In this document: one piece after another, positions 9,672 through 18,616 of the stretch | Position numbering within the stretch: position 1 is the first letter of the stretch | Layout: each line of letters starts with the position of its first letter | DNA from: JBFWRK01 sp050248955 | GTDB lineage: Bacteria > Actinomycetota > Acidimicrobiia > Acidimicrobiales > Ilumatobacteraceae | Direction of reading: 5' to 3' | DNA: 64,000 nucleotides | Assembly (NCBI GenBank): GCA_050248955.1 | Contig: JBFWRK010000015.1 | Location: forward strand, 55,224 to 119,223 | The notes under the pieces: generated by a model | Database searches by the model: none | Told to the model about the DNA's origin: nothing | Seen by the model: only the letters and a program-made list of their open reading frames with translations | Translations under genes and position numbers: made by a program

Positions 9672-11561
9672 ATGGCCGACATCCTGCTCACCGACAACCT
9701 CGCGTCGGTCATCCTCACCAAGTCGAAGCCGGGCATCACACTGTGGAACCGGTTGGAGGGCCGACCGCGCACCGAGTCGTTCGACCGAGCGCTCCGCGCC
9801 GAGGTGCGCGATCCGCTGTGGATGCTGACCCGGCAGTGGCAGCTGGGCGAGTTCCGCGGCGACGACGCCGGCTCGCCGATCTCGGTGAAGGTCCGTCTCG
9901 AGACCACTCGGCTCCGCAAGTACCAGTCGTCGAACGGCCCGGTCGAGCCGTTCACCGACGCGTTCCCGCTCGAGGCGCACGTCGAGCGCATGCCGGTGCG
10001 CTTCTCGCAGCGCGCCCGCCCGGACGCCGATCCCCACGAGATCTCGCTCGACATCCGACTGCTCATGGGCCGGCAGTGGCTGAAGATGATCCGGTCGGTG
10101 GCTCCCGACCCTGCAGTGCAGGCCGAGTTCACGGGTCGCTACGGGGTGCACGAACCCGACCCGACCGACCCGCTCGACGCACCCACGTGCGCACATCCGG
10201 AGGCGTGGTCGAACTTCGCTGCGGCGTCGGGGAGGAGGATGGACGGCGCGAAGCTCTACGCCCACCTGATCGAGTCACCCGCGAACCGTGCGTCCGACGG
10301 CATCCCGTCGCTTGCCGGCATGGACGCCCAGGTCGACCCGGTCGCCCAACGCTTCGTCGACTGGTTCGAGCGGCTCTTCTACCAACCCGAGGGTGCCGGG
10401 GCCTGGGAGCCCGACCGGCTGGAGTACCAGTTCGCCGTGTCGGCGCCGGTGGCCGGCGGCGAGAAGGTGCTGGTCGCCGAGGAGTACTTCCACGGCCATC
10501 TCGATTGGTACAACTTCGACGTCGACCGCGATCGTGACGTGCTCGGCGAACCCGACGCGGAAGCCGAGCCACCGGTCAGGACCACGCTGACGATGCTGCC
10601 CACGCAGGCGACGTTCAGCGGCATGCCGAACACCCGCTGGTGGCGGTTCGAGGACAGCCGCACCAACTTCGGCGACATCAAACCCGACACCACCGATCTC
10701 GCCAAGCTGCTGTTGATCGAGTTCGGGTTGGTCTACGCCAACGACTGGTTCATCGTGCCCTACACGGTGCCGGCGGGGAGCATCGCCGACGTGCGCGGGA
10801 TCGCCGTGACGAACGTGTTCAACGAGCGCACCTGGGTGCGGGCTGCCGGCAGCGGGGACGACGAGGACTGGCAGCGCTGGGCGATGTTCCTCCTCTCCGT
10901 CGTCGGGGAGGAGTCCGTGCCGGCCGACCTCAGCCTGGTGCTCCCACCGGCGGCGCAGAAGGTGCTCGAGGGTCGCCCGCTCGAGGAGGTCATGCTCGCC
11001 CGTGACGAGATGGCCAACATGGTGTGGGGAGTCGAACGCGCGATCCCGTTGCCGTCGGGCGAACCGAAGAACGGGCGCGAGGCGGCCTACGAGACGCTCG
11101 AGTTCTTCGAACGCGACCTCGAGCGGGTGCTCGGCCATCCGCCGGAGCCGCTGCCGCCGGCGGAGGGGGCCAAGATCCGCTACAAGGTGATGAGCTCGGT
11201 ACCGGAGAACTGGATCCCGATGATCCCGGTGCACGTCGACGGCGACAACCGCGAGGTCCAGCTGCAGCGGGCTGCGATGTTGCGCATCCTGGAGGGCGAT
11301 CCCGACCCGACACCGCCGCCCGTGCGACCGCGCACGTCGCTGCTGCGGGAAGGGCTGGAACTCGTGCCGCAGGTCGGCTACCTGCTCCACGAGGAGGAGG
11401 TCCCGCGAGCGGGTACGAGGGTCACGCAGGCGTTCCAGCGGACTCGCTGGAGCGACGGGCGGGCGTGGGTCTGGCTCGGCGTGCGCAAGCAGGCCGGCCG
11501 CGGCGAAGGATCGAGCGGACTGGCCTTCGACCGCCTCGTCGACATCCCTCCGCCCGCCTGA
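9672..11561 (+). CDS. Uncharacterised 629-residue protein D, last gene of the large-protein operon
   Basis: The ATG lies 2 bases after the upstream stop. The family is not recognised. The N-terminal 130 residues are the most motif-like part (ITLWNRLEGRPRTESFDRAL, then PLWMLTRQWQLGEFRGDDAG), rich in Trp and Arg. Later segments include RWAMFLLSVVGEESV and YKVMSSVPENWIPMIPVHVD. There is no signal peptide, membrane helix or known enzyme motif. It ends the rightward cluster and faces the convergent dGTPase-like gene 33 bases away. Because all four genes are packed with overlapping or near-overlapping junctions, the product probably works with proteins A, B and C. Confidence 0.85.
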   Translation: MADILLTDNLASVILTKSKPGITLWNRLEGRPRTESFDRALRAEVRDPLWMLTRQWQLGEFRGDDAGSPISVKVRLETTRLRKYQSSNGPVEPFTDAFPLEAHVERMPVRFSQRARPDADPHEISLDIRLLMGRQWLKMIRSVAPDPAVQAEFTGRYGVHEPDPTDPLDAPTCAHPEAWSNFAAASGRRMDGAKLYAHLIESPANRASDGIPSLAGMDAQVDPVAQRFVDWFERLFYQPEGAGAWEPDRLEYQFAVSAPVAGGEKVLVAEEYFHGHLDWYNFDVDRDRDVLGEPDAEAEPPVRTTLTMLPTQATFSGMPNTRWWRFEDSRTNFGDIKPDTTDLAKLLLIEFGLVYANDWFIVPYTVPAGSIADVRGIAVTNVFNERTWVRAAGSGDDEDWQRWAMFLLSVVGEESVPADLSLVLPPAAQKVLEGRPLEEVMLARDEMANMVWGVERAIPLPSGEPKNGREAAYETLEFFERDLERVLGHPPEPLPPAEGAKIRYKVMSSVPENWIPMIPVHVDGDNREVQLQRAAMLRILEGDPDPTPPPVRPRTSLLREGLELVPQVGYLLHEEEVPRAGTRVTQAFQRTRWSDGRAWVWLGVRKQAGRGEGSSGLAFDRLVDIPPPA

Positions 11562-11594
11562 TCCCGTCGTTCCGGGAAGCGGACGTCGTCGCGG

Positions 11595-12716
11595 TCAGCG
11601 AAGGCGGCGCGGGCTGTCGATGCCCCGTGGGAGGCGATCGGTCGACCAGCCGAGCAGGTTCACTGCGGTCTCGAACGCGAAGCGGTCGGTCATGCCAGCC
11701 ACGTAGGTCACCACCGACCGGACGATGCCCGGTTCGCTGTCGGCGGCGTCGAGCTCGAGGAGATCCGGGTGCTCGATGAAGTAGTCGACCAACGCGCGAA
11801 GGACGGCGATGACCGATTCCCCCTGCTCCATCGACGCAGGACGCTGGTAGATCCGCTCGTAGTTGAACGCCCGCAGATCGGCGAGTGCTTCGGCATGGAC
11901 CTGGTCGACGCCGATGATGCCGTTCGTGCTGATCGACCGCACCAGTGCGTCGATCAGCGAGCGCAACTGCTGGGGACGTGTGCACCCCAACACCATGGCG
12001 ACGGACAGCGGGAGGTCGTCGGTGCTCACGATGCCGGCGCCGACGGCGTCTTCCAGATCGTGGGCGCAATAGGCGTACCGGTCCGACCAGCTGACCACCA
12101 CCCCCTCGGGCGTGGCGGGCGTCGGCAACGACCACGAGTGGTTGCGGATCCCGTCCAAGGTCTCGACGCAGAGGTTCAGCGGGCGCAACACCACGTCGGC
12201 ACCCCAGATCGCGTGGTGGTAGCCCTCCTCGACGTACGGGTCGAACGCGTCCTCACTCGCATGCCCGCCGGGGCCGTGCCCACAGTCGTGTCCGAGCGCG
12301 ATCGCCTCCGTCAGCGCCACGTTCAGCCCGACCGCGCGTGAGATCGCAGTGGCCACCTGGGCGACTTCGAGGGCGTGCGTGAGCCGGGTGCGCTGGTGAT
12401 CGGCCGGGAAAACGAACACCTGCGTCTTGCCCGCCAGCCGCCGGAAGGCGGTGGAGTGCAGGATGCGGTCGCGATCGCGCTCGAAGCAGGTTCGGAGCAG
12501 GTCAGGTGCCTCGTCCAACGCCCGGTTGCCGGCGCCGTGGGCGCGAGTGGCTCCCCGAGCCAGAGTCGAGTCCTCCAGCTCCTCACGAGCCTCACGACCG
12601 ACGAGGCGCGGTTCGACCGCCGGCGGCGGGTCGTGACGATGCGCCAGGACGATCCCGTCCTGCTGGGCGTTGCCCCGCATCGTGCCCGTCCACTCGACTT
12701 GTCGTTCAGTGCTCAT
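11595..12716 (-). CDS. dgt: dGTPase-like HD-domain triphosphohydrolase
   Basis: This is a predicted deoxyguanosinetriphosphate triphosphohydrolase-like enzyme (373 residues) that would hydrolyse dNTPs to deoxynucleoside and tripolyphosphate. The HD metal site is clear: RLTHALEVAQVA supplies the first His and ALGHDCGHGPGGHASE the HD pair. FRRLAGKTQVFVFP just upstream is also typical of the family. An ATG 30 bases further upstream (12746) is a possible alternative start, but the chosen one gives MSTERQVEWTG and a usual length. The gene sits alone, convergent with the large-protein operon. Its upstream side is a repeat-filled spacer shared with obg. I am confident of the HD family and less so of the substrate. 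Confidence 0.88.
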   Translation of the reverse strand: MSTERQVEWTGTMRGNAQQDGIVLAHRHDPPPAVEPRLVGREAREELEDSTLARGATRAHGAGNRALDEAPDLLRTCFERDRDRILHSTAFRRLAGKTQVFVFPADHQRTRLTHALEVAQVATAISRAVGLNVALTEAIALGHDCGHGPGGHASEDAFDPYVEEGYHHAIWGADVVLRPLNLCVETLDGIRNHSWSLPTPATPEGVVVSWSDRYAYCAHDLEDAVGAGIVSTDDLPLSVAMVLGCTRPQQLRSLIDALVRSISTNGIIGVDQVHAEALADLRAFNYERIYQRPASMEQGESVIAVLRALVDYFIEHPDLLELDAADSEPGIVRSVVTYVAGMTDRFAFETAVNLLGWSTDRLPRGIDSPRRLR

Positions 12717-12784
12717 CGTGCCTTGCAGGGTACCGAGGGGGTGCATCAAGGTTTCGCCAAGGTTCGCCGGCAATCCCGCCCGCG

Positions 12785-13100
12785 CACCGATTCTCTGCTC
12801 AAGCCCGCCCCGAAATCGGGTCTCTGCTCGTTCCCGCCCCCAAACCGCGTCTCTACTCGTCCCCGCCCTCAGACCGCTTCTCTGCTCGTTCCCGGACCGA
12901 AATCGGGTCTCTGCTCGTTCCCGGACCGGATCCGTCCGCTGCGGAGCCGAGAACGGGGTGGGGTGCGCCGGTGAGCAGAGAACGGGGGCAGGGAACGGGG
13001 CAGGGAACGGGGCAGGGAACGGGGCAGGGAACGGGGTGGGGTGCGCCGGTGAGCAGAGAACGAGGGCAGGGAACGGGGCGGGGAACGGGACGGGGTCGGG
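12785..13100. repeat. G-rich tandem repeats and TCTCTGCTC-type short repeats upstream of obg
   Basis: The 414-base spacer between the dGTPase-like gene and obg contains no credible gene. Its left half (about 12790-12935) repeats a pyrimidine-rich phrase built around TCTCTGCTCGTTCCC four or five times. Its right half carries the reverse-complement core GAGCAGAGAAC twice, about 78 bases apart. Between and after these cores is a tandem run of a 12-base unit, GGGCAGGGAACG, about four copies at 12984-13036. The many GGGG runs on the + strand could form G-quadruplexes in DNA or in an obg leader RNA. Confidence 0.8.
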
Positions 13101-13130
13101 CGGTGGATGGCGATAGCCTCGGTCTACCGT

Positions 13131-14369
13131 ATGGCCGGATTCGTGGACGAGTGTCAGCTGAACGTCCGCGGTGGGGACGGGGGAGCGGGCTGCGTCTCGT
13201 TCCGTCGCGAGGGTCCGGTCGCGTTCGGCGGCCCGAACGGCGGCGATGGTGGCAAGGGTGGCGACGTCTGGATCGTCGCCGACCGCAGCGTCGCCTCGCT
13301 GCTCGCCTTCCGCGATCACCCGCACCGGCGTGCCAGTGACGGCGTGCACGGCAAGGGCAAGGACATGCACGGCAAGACCGGTGCAGACATGATCGTCCAC
13401 GTCCCGGAGGGCACGGTCGCGAAGGACCTCTACACCGACGAAGTGCTCGCCGACCTCGTCCACCACGGTGACCGGTGGCTGGCGTCGCCGGGCGGCCGCG
13501 GTGGCCGTGGGAACGCCCGGTTCCTTGCCAACAACCGCCGGGCCCCGTCGTTCGCCGAGCAGGGCGAGCACGGCGTGGAGCGCTGGCTCAAGCTCGAGCT
13601 GAAGCTCATGGCGGACGTGGCGCTCGTCGGGTTCCCGAACTCGGGCAAGAGCACCTTCATCAGCCGGATCTCGGCCGCGAAGCCGAAGATCGCGGACTAC
13701 CCGTTCACGACCCTCGAACCGCACCTCGGTGTCGTCCGCCTCGACGACAGCACCGAGTTCACGGTGGCCGACATCCCCGGCCTGATCGAGGGTGCCGCCG
13801 AGGGCAAGGGCCTCGGCCATCAGTTCCTGCGGCACATCGAGCGCGCCCGGGCGTTGTGCGTGCTGGTCGATCTCTCCGCGCTCGAAGGCGAGACGCCGGA
13901 GCGCCAGGAGGAGATCCTGTTGCGCGAGCTCGGCGCCTACGAGCCGGAGCTGCTCGAGCGCCCGCGCATCGTCGTCGGCACGAAGACCGACATGGCGGTG
14001 CACGACTGGGACGGGCTGCGGATGTCGTCCGTCACCGGCGAGGGCGTCCGCCACGTCGTCGGCCGGCTCGCGCAGATCGTCGACGACGCCCGCAAGGCAG
14101 AGCCGCAGCACGACGGGTTCGTCATCCTGCGGCCCGAGCCTGAGGGCGTCTGGGTGGAACGGCTCGACGAGGGCGAGTTCCGCGTCCACGGTCGCTCGGC
14201 CGAGCGCGTCGTCGCGCTCAACGATGTGACGACGCCGGAGGCACTCGCCTACATCGATCACCGGCTCAAGCGACTCGGCGTCTCGAAGGCGCTCGTGCGG
14301 GCCGGGGCGTCCGAGGGTGACGTCGTCTGGATCGGTGGCTTCAGCTTCGAGTACGAAACCGATCTCTGA
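13131..14369 (+). CDS. obg: Obg/CgtA GTPase
   Basis: This is an essential ribosome-associated GTPase acting in 50S assembly and stress response. The 412-residue protein has the glycine-rich Obg fold at residues 1-158 (GGDGGAGCVSFRREG and GGPNGGDGGKGGDVW). The G domain follows, with G1 GFPNSGKST, the switch region PFTTLEPHLGVV, G3 DIPGLIEGA and G4 GTKTD. A C-terminal OCT-type domain from about residue 335 is typical of Gram-positive forms. The reading frame extends 8 codons upstream, but the ATG at 13131 gives the canonical start MAGFVDECQLNVRGGDGG. proB follows after 19 bases on the same strand. The usual rplU-rpmA genes are not upstream, where a repeat array is found instead. Confidence 0.96.
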   Translation: MAGFVDECQLNVRGGDGGAGCVSFRREGPVAFGGPNGGDGGKGGDVWIVADRSVASLLAFRDHPHRRASDGVHGKGKDMHGKTGADMIVHVPEGTVAKDLYTDEVLADLVHHGDRWLASPGGRGGRGNARFLANNRRAPSFAEQGEHGVERWLKLELKLMADVALVGFPNSGKSTFISRISAAKPKIADYPFTTLEPHLGVVRLDDSTEFTVADIPGLIEGAAEGKGLGHQFLRHIERARALCVLVDLSALEGETPERQEEILLRELGAYEPELLERPRIVVGTKTDMAVHDWDGLRMSSVTGEGVRHVVGRLAQIVDDARKAEPQHDGFVILRPEPEGVWVERLDEGEFRVHGRSAERVVALNDVTTPEALAYIDHRLKRLGVSKALVRAGASEGDVVWIGGFSFEYETDL

Positions 14370-14388
14370 GGCATCGGGGTCCTCGAAG

Positions 14389-15486
14389 GTGCGCGTCGTT
14401 GCGAAGATCGGCACGTCATCGCTCACGAACGAGCGCGGCGTCGTCGATCATGCTGCGATCGTCCGGTTCTGCGAGGAGATCGCGGCGCTCCGAGCCGCCG
14501 GTCACGAGGTCGTCGTCGTCTCTTCGGGTGCGGTCTCTGCCGGCGTCGGAGCTGTCGGGTTGGCATCGCGACCGAGCGACATCGCGACGCTGCAGGCGCT
14601 GGCGGCAGTGGGGCAGCCGCGGCTGATGCAGATCTACGACGCCGAGCTCGCTCGCCGCGGCTACGTCGCTGCGCAGGTGCTCGTCGTCCCGCCCGACTTC
14701 GTCAACCGGCGGCAGTACCTCCACGCCCGCCAAACGGTCGCACGGCTGCTCGAGCTCGGCTGCGTGCCGATCATCAACGAGAACGACGCGATCGCGAGCG
14801 ACGAGATCCGTTGGGGTGACAACGATCGCATCGCCGCACTCGTCGCCCACCTCGTGAGCGCCGACCTCCTCGTGCTGCTGACGGACACACCGGGTCTCTA
14901 CACGGCGGATCCCCGCGTGGACCCGGAGGCGACGCTCGTCGAGCGCGTCGCCGCCAACGATCCGATGCTCGGTGTGGACGCCGGGCGGTCGAGCTCGAAC
15001 CGGGGGAGTGGCGGGATGGCATCGAAGCTCGCCGCGGCGCGCATCGCGAGCTGGTCCGGTGTGCGGGCCGTGATCGCCCAGGCGGACCGGGAGAACGTGC
15101 TCGTCGATGCGGTGGAAGGAACCAGCACAGTGGGCACCACGTTCGAGGGCCACTCCCGCCGGCTGTCGGCGCGCAAGCTGTGGATCGCCTTCGCGTCCGG
15201 TGTGTCCGGGACGGTCGTCATCGATGACGGCGCGCGCCGCGCACTGGTCGACCGCCACACGTCGTTGCTGCCCGCCGGTGTGACCGACGTGCACGGCACG
15301 TTCTACGAGGGAGCCACGGTCGAGGTGTCGACGCAGTCCGGCGAGATCGTCGCCCGCGGCATGGTGCTCGTCGACTCGGCAACGGCGCGGACCGTCGCCG
15401 GCCGGCGCACGGTCGATCTACCGTCCGACGTTGCCCACGAGATCGTCCATCGGGACGACCTCGTGATGCTCACGACCTTGCGCTGA
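14389..15486 (+). CDS. proB: Glutamate 5-kinase
   Basis: This enzyme phosphorylates glutamate to glutamyl-5-phosphate, the first step of proline synthesis. The 365-residue product has an amino-acid-kinase domain at residues 1-255 (VVAKIGTSSLTNERG, VVVVSSGAVSAGVG, INENDAIASDEIRWGDND, LLTDTPGLYTADP, GSGGMASKLAAARIA) and a C-terminal PUA domain. The GTG at 14389 is chosen because it puts VRVVAKIG at the N-terminus. Longer frames run back into obg and lack homologous sequence. It is co-directional with obg, a common pairing. proA is not next to it in this window. The gene is convergent with the PspA-like gene, only 3 bases away. Confidence 0.95.
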   Translation: MRVVAKIGTSSLTNERGVVDHAAIVRFCEEIAALRAAGHEVVVVSSGAVSAGVGAVGLASRPSDIATLQALAAVGQPRLMQIYDAELARRGYVAAQVLVVPPDFVNRRQYLHARQTVARLLELGCVPIINENDAIASDEIRWGDNDRIAALVAHLVSADLLVLLTDTPGLYTADPRVDPEATLVERVAANDPMLGVDAGRSSSNRGSGGMASKLAAARIASWSGVRAVIAQADRENVLVDAVEGTSTVGTTFEGHSRRLSARKLWIAFASGVSGTVVIDDGARRALVDRHTSLLPAGVTDVHGTFYEGATVEVSTQSGEIVARGMVLVDSATARTVAGRRTVDLPSDVAHEIVHRDDLVMLTTLR

Positions 15487-15489
15487 CGC

Positions 15490-16263
15490 TCAGCCGGCGC
15501 TGCCTTCCTGCGACTGCTCGACAGCCGGAGTCGCACCCGGCGCGTCGAGCCCGAGCTCGCTGCGCAACTGCGACAGTCGGCTCTGCGCTTCGACGTTCGC
15601 GGTGGCCTGCTCGATCTCGATCATCCGGCTCTCGACGGACGTCTCGGCGATCTCCGCGCCGGCCTTGGCCTTTGCGTAGCGGCTCTCGATCTTGTCCCGG
15701 ATCTCGTTGAACGTCGGGACGTCCTGGCCGACGGTCTCGTTGAGCTGAGCCATCGCCTTGTTCATCTGGTCCTGCATGTTCGCCTGGTCGAGCTGCGACA
15801 GGAGCTTCGACTTCTCGCCGAGCTTCTGCTGCAGCACGCGGGCGTTCTGGCTGAGCGCGGCCTTCGCCTGGTCGGATGCCTCGGTCGCCTGCAGCAGGAA
15901 CGACTTCTGGTCCTCGACGTCCGCTTCGAGCTGGATGAGCTTGCCGGCGAGGCTCTCGGCTGCGTGCGTGTACTGCGTCGCTCCGGCCTCGTCGCCCTTC
16001 TTCCTCGCGTCCTCCGCCATCAGCAGCGCCTGGCGGGCGTTCGCGTTCACCTTGCCGAGCTCGTCGATCGACCGGTTCAGCTTCAGCTCGGCCTGCTTCT
16101 GGTTGGCGACGACGTTGATGACCTGTTCCTTCAGCCGCTGGTGCTGCGCCTGGGACTCCTGGATCGCCTGCTCCAGTTGCACCTTGGGATCGGCGTTCGC
16201 CTCGAAGCTCCCCGTCAACTTCGCCGTCAGGTACTTCCACCACTTGCGTACGAGCTTGAACAT
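15490..16263 (-). CDS. pspA: PspA/IM30 (ESCRT-III-like) membrane-stress protein
   Basis: This 257-residue, almost wholly helical coiled-coil protein begins MFKLVRKWWKYLTAK, the amphipathic membrane-binding helix of PspA/Vipp1 proteins. Long Gln/Glu/Lys/Ala-rich helices follow, then a short acidic tail with Pro and Gly. PspA-family proteins assemble on damaged membranes and protect the proton gradient. The ATG at 16263 is preferred over a GTG 9 bases upstream because it gives the family N-terminus. It is the last gene of a leftward group beginning at or after the VWA lipoprotein and follows murJ after 10 bases, which suggests co-expression with cell-envelope genes. Confidence 0.88.
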   Translation of the reverse strand: MFKLVRKWWKYLTAKLTGSFEANADPKVQLEQAIQESQAQHQRLKEQVINVVANQKQAELKLNRSIDELGKVNANARQALLMAEDARKKGDEAGATQYTHAAESLAGKLIQLEADVEDQKSFLLQATEASDQAKAALSQNARVLQQKLGEKSKLLSQLDQANMQDQMNKAMAQLNETVGQDVPTFNEIRDKIESRYAKAKAGAEIAETSVESRMIEIEQATANVEAQSRLSQLRSELGLDAPGATPAVEQSQEGSAG

Positions 16264-16273
16264 GGCAGGCACT

Positions 16274-17854
16274 CTACGCGTGACGGCGGATCAATCGCTC
16301 CCGCAGGGCCGTCACTTCCGGGGCGCCGAGCAGGACGAGCAGCCCGCCGTAGACGGCTGCGCCGATCACGGTGCCGGCGGCGACCTTCACGATCGCGGCC
16401 TTGCCGTCGTCGCCTTCGATGAGCCGCGCCACGAACCACACGATCTCCGCCATCACGACCGACGCGAGGAGCATTCGCGCCAAGCTCAGGGCGATCGGGC
16501 GCAACGAGAAGCCGGGGACCTTGTACGACATGATCTGCAGCGACCAGGCCGCCGTGAGGAGGTAGGCGACGGCGAACGCCAGGCCGAGACCGAGCACGCC
16601 ATAGCGATCGACGAGCACGATCGCGAGGACGATGTTCAGCGCGTTCTCGACGAGGTTGATGACGAACGGCGTGCGCGCGTCCTGGTGGGCGTAGAAGCCG
16701 CGGAGGACGAACAGGTACACGGAGAAGCCGACGAGCCCGAGCGAGAAGCCGCCGAGCGCCCGACTCGTGAGCGCCGCGTCCTGCGCGTCGAAGTTGCCCC
16801 ATTGCAGGATCGCCGTCACGATCGGTCGTCGCAGCACGAGGAAGCCGAACGCGGCGGGGAGCGTGAGCATCGCGATCAGGCGCACGCCGAGTCCGGTGCG
16901 CTCGACGAAACCGACACGGTCCTTCCGCGCGACGAAACGAGCGAGATCGGGGACGAACGTCGTCGTGATCGACATCGCGAGAAGGCCGTGCGGCAGCTGG
17001 AAGAACGTGAACGCCTTCGAGTATGCGTCCTGCCCGCCGCTGCCCGGCTTCGCGAGGTTCTTGATCACGTAGACCGACACGATGTTGGCGGCGGCATAGC
17101 CGAAGGTCCAGCCGGACAGCTTGAACACCTGCGCGACCGCGGGATGGTGGATGTCGGGGCGGAAGCGGAGGCGGATCCCTGCGGCGCGCACCGCTGGGAA
17201 CAGCGCGACGGCCATCAACGCGATGCCGACGGTCGCGCCGAACGACAGGACGAGCCGGATGGTGCCGTCCTCACGGATCAACGACAGATCCGCCTCCCGG
17301 CCGTCGAGCATGGGCCACAGCCCGAGCAGCGCGGCGATGATGGCGATGTTGGACAGCACGGGCGCCCACGCCGGGGCGAAGAACCGGCGTCGCGCGTTGA
17401 GCAGCGCGCCGCCGATCGCGGCGAGTCCGTAGAAGAAGATCTGGAGGAGGAAGACGCGCGCGAGCGACGTGCCCACTGAGCGGTACAGCGTCGGATCGAT
17501 GTCCTCGGCGACGATCCACGACGACATCCGGAAGATCAACGGCGCGGCGAGGATCGCGACGGCCGTGAGCGCGGCGAGCCCGATCACGGCGACGCTGACG
17601 ACAGCGTTCGTCGCGTCCTCGTCCTCGTCTTCCACGTGCCGGACGAAGACCGGGATCAAGGTCGCCGCGAGCACGCCGCCGAGCACCAGCTCGTAGATCG
17701 AGTTCGGCGAGTTGTTCGCGCCGTCGTAGGCGTCGGCGAGTGCGTTCTGACCGATCACCCAGCCGAACACCGCGACCCGTGCGAGGCCCGTCAGCCGGGA
17801 GAGCGCCGTTCCCGTCGCGACGGTGATGTTCGACCGGACGAGCCCGTCGCTCAT
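16274..17854 (-). CDS. murJ: MurJ/MviN-family lipid II flippase
   Basis: This 526-residue polytopic membrane protein has about 14 hydrophobic helices. It begins SNITVATGTALSRLTGLARV, and GANNSPNSIYELVLGGVLAA carries the Asn- and Gly-rich motif of the MurJ branch of the MOP superfamily. MurJ moves the peptidoglycan precursor lipid II across the inner membrane. There is no C-terminal kinase-like extension of the type found on some mycobacterial MviN proteins, and the protein ends shortly after the last helix with RERLIRRHA. Its start overlaps the upstream stop (ATGA), so it is translated with the coiled-coil membrane protein before it. Confidence 0.93.
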   Translation of the reverse strand: MSDGLVRSNITVATGTALSRLTGLARVAVFGWVIGQNALADAYDGANNSPNSIYELVLGGVLAATLIPVFVRHVEDEDEDATNAVVSVAVIGLAALTAVAILAAPLIFRMSSWIVAEDIDPTLYRSVGTSLARVFLLQIFFYGLAAIGGALLNARRRFFAPAWAPVLSNIAIIAALLGLWPMLDGREADLSLIREDGTIRLVLSFGATVGIALMAVALFPAVRAAGIRLRFRPDIHHPAVAQVFKLSGWTFGYAAANIVSVYVIKNLAKPGSGGQDAYSKAFTFFQLPHGLLAMSITTTFVPDLARFVARKDRVGFVERTGLGVRLIAMLTLPAAFGFLVLRRPIVTAILQWGNFDAQDAALTSRALGGFSLGLVGFSVYLFVLRGFYAHQDARTPFVINLVENALNIVLAIVLVDRYGVLGLGLAFAVAYLLTAAWSLQIMSYKVPGFSLRPIALSLARMLLASVVMAEIVWFVARLIEGDDGKAAIVKVAAGTVIGAAVYGGLLVLLGAPEVTALRERLIRRHA

Positions 17855-18600
17855 CCGGTGGCCGGCCTCGACCCGCCTGTCTCCTCGAGCGCGAGCCGCA
17901 GCGCCTCGAGCTCGGTGACCACGCCGTCGACCTCGTCGGACAGACCCCCGGTGTCGCCGGCACCGACGGAGACCTCGGCGGCACGGGCGACGAGCTCGTC
18001 GAGGCGCGCGTCGAGCAGACGCAAGCGGTCACGCGTGTCCTGTGAGACGGCCTGCATCCGTTGTGCCGAAGCGAGCTGCGCCTCGAGTGATGCAACGGTC
18101 GACTCGAGCGCGGGCGTCGCGCCTCGCGCCGTGATCTGCCGGCGCGCCTCGGCGAGCTCGAGCTGCGCCTCCGCCGGGTTGAGATGACCGAGCGCGGCAT
18201 CGATGTCGTCGCCACGGCTCGCGATCCGCCAGCAGTCGGCGATGCCTTCGTCGAGGCGATCGGAGAGGCCGGCGAGCCGATCCCGCATCGGGCCCGGCCG
18301 CGTGCCCTGAACGGTCCGATCGAAGCGGAGCTTGGCGGTCTGTGCGCTCTGGACGTGGCCACGCCACGGCTCGGAGAGCACGAACGGATCGATCCGTTCG
18401 GACTTCTGCCCCTTCGGCACCGCGAGCACGACCTTGCCTGCCCACAGCGCGGCACCGACGCCCACCGCGGCGACGACCGGCGCGCCGGCAACGATGCCGG
18501 CAGCGGTGGCGGCACCGAACAGCACGATGCCGAACGGCGACATCATCGCCCTGGCGACGGGCGCGGTGAAGAATCGGTCGCGGAAGCTCAGCCGGGCCAC
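17851..18600 (-). CDS. Membrane-anchored coiled-coil protein of unknown function
   Basis: The protein has 249 residues. After a basic start (MARLSFRDRFF), residues about 18-60 are two adjacent hydrophobic segments rich in Gly, Ala and Val. The remainder is a long Arg/Glu/Leu/Ala-rich helical region (roughly residues 90-240) with coiled-coil character. I do not recognise the family. It sits between a lipoprotein with a VWA domain and murJ, overlapping murJ by ATGA, with PspA next. An envelope-associated role is therefore plausible but inferred only from position. Confidence 0.8.
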   Translation of the reverse strand: MARLSFRDRFFTAPVARAMMSPFGIVLFGAATAAGIVAGAPVVAAVGVGAALWAGKVVLAVPKGQKSERIDPFVLSEPWRGHVQSAQTAKLRFDRTVQGTRPGPMRDRLAGLSDRLDEGIADCWRIASRGDDIDAALGHLNPAEAQLELAEARRQITARGATPALESTVASLEAQLASAQRMQAVSQDTRDRLRLLDARLDELVARAAEVSVGAGDTGGLSDEVDGVVTELEALRLALEETGGSRPATG

Positions 18601-18616
18601 GTCACCTCCCGCTTCA

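Noticed and set aside
12427..13339. Frames through the repeat block upstream of obg
   Set aside because: They translate the repeats into Gly/Gln/Thr-Gly runs and have no conserved domain.
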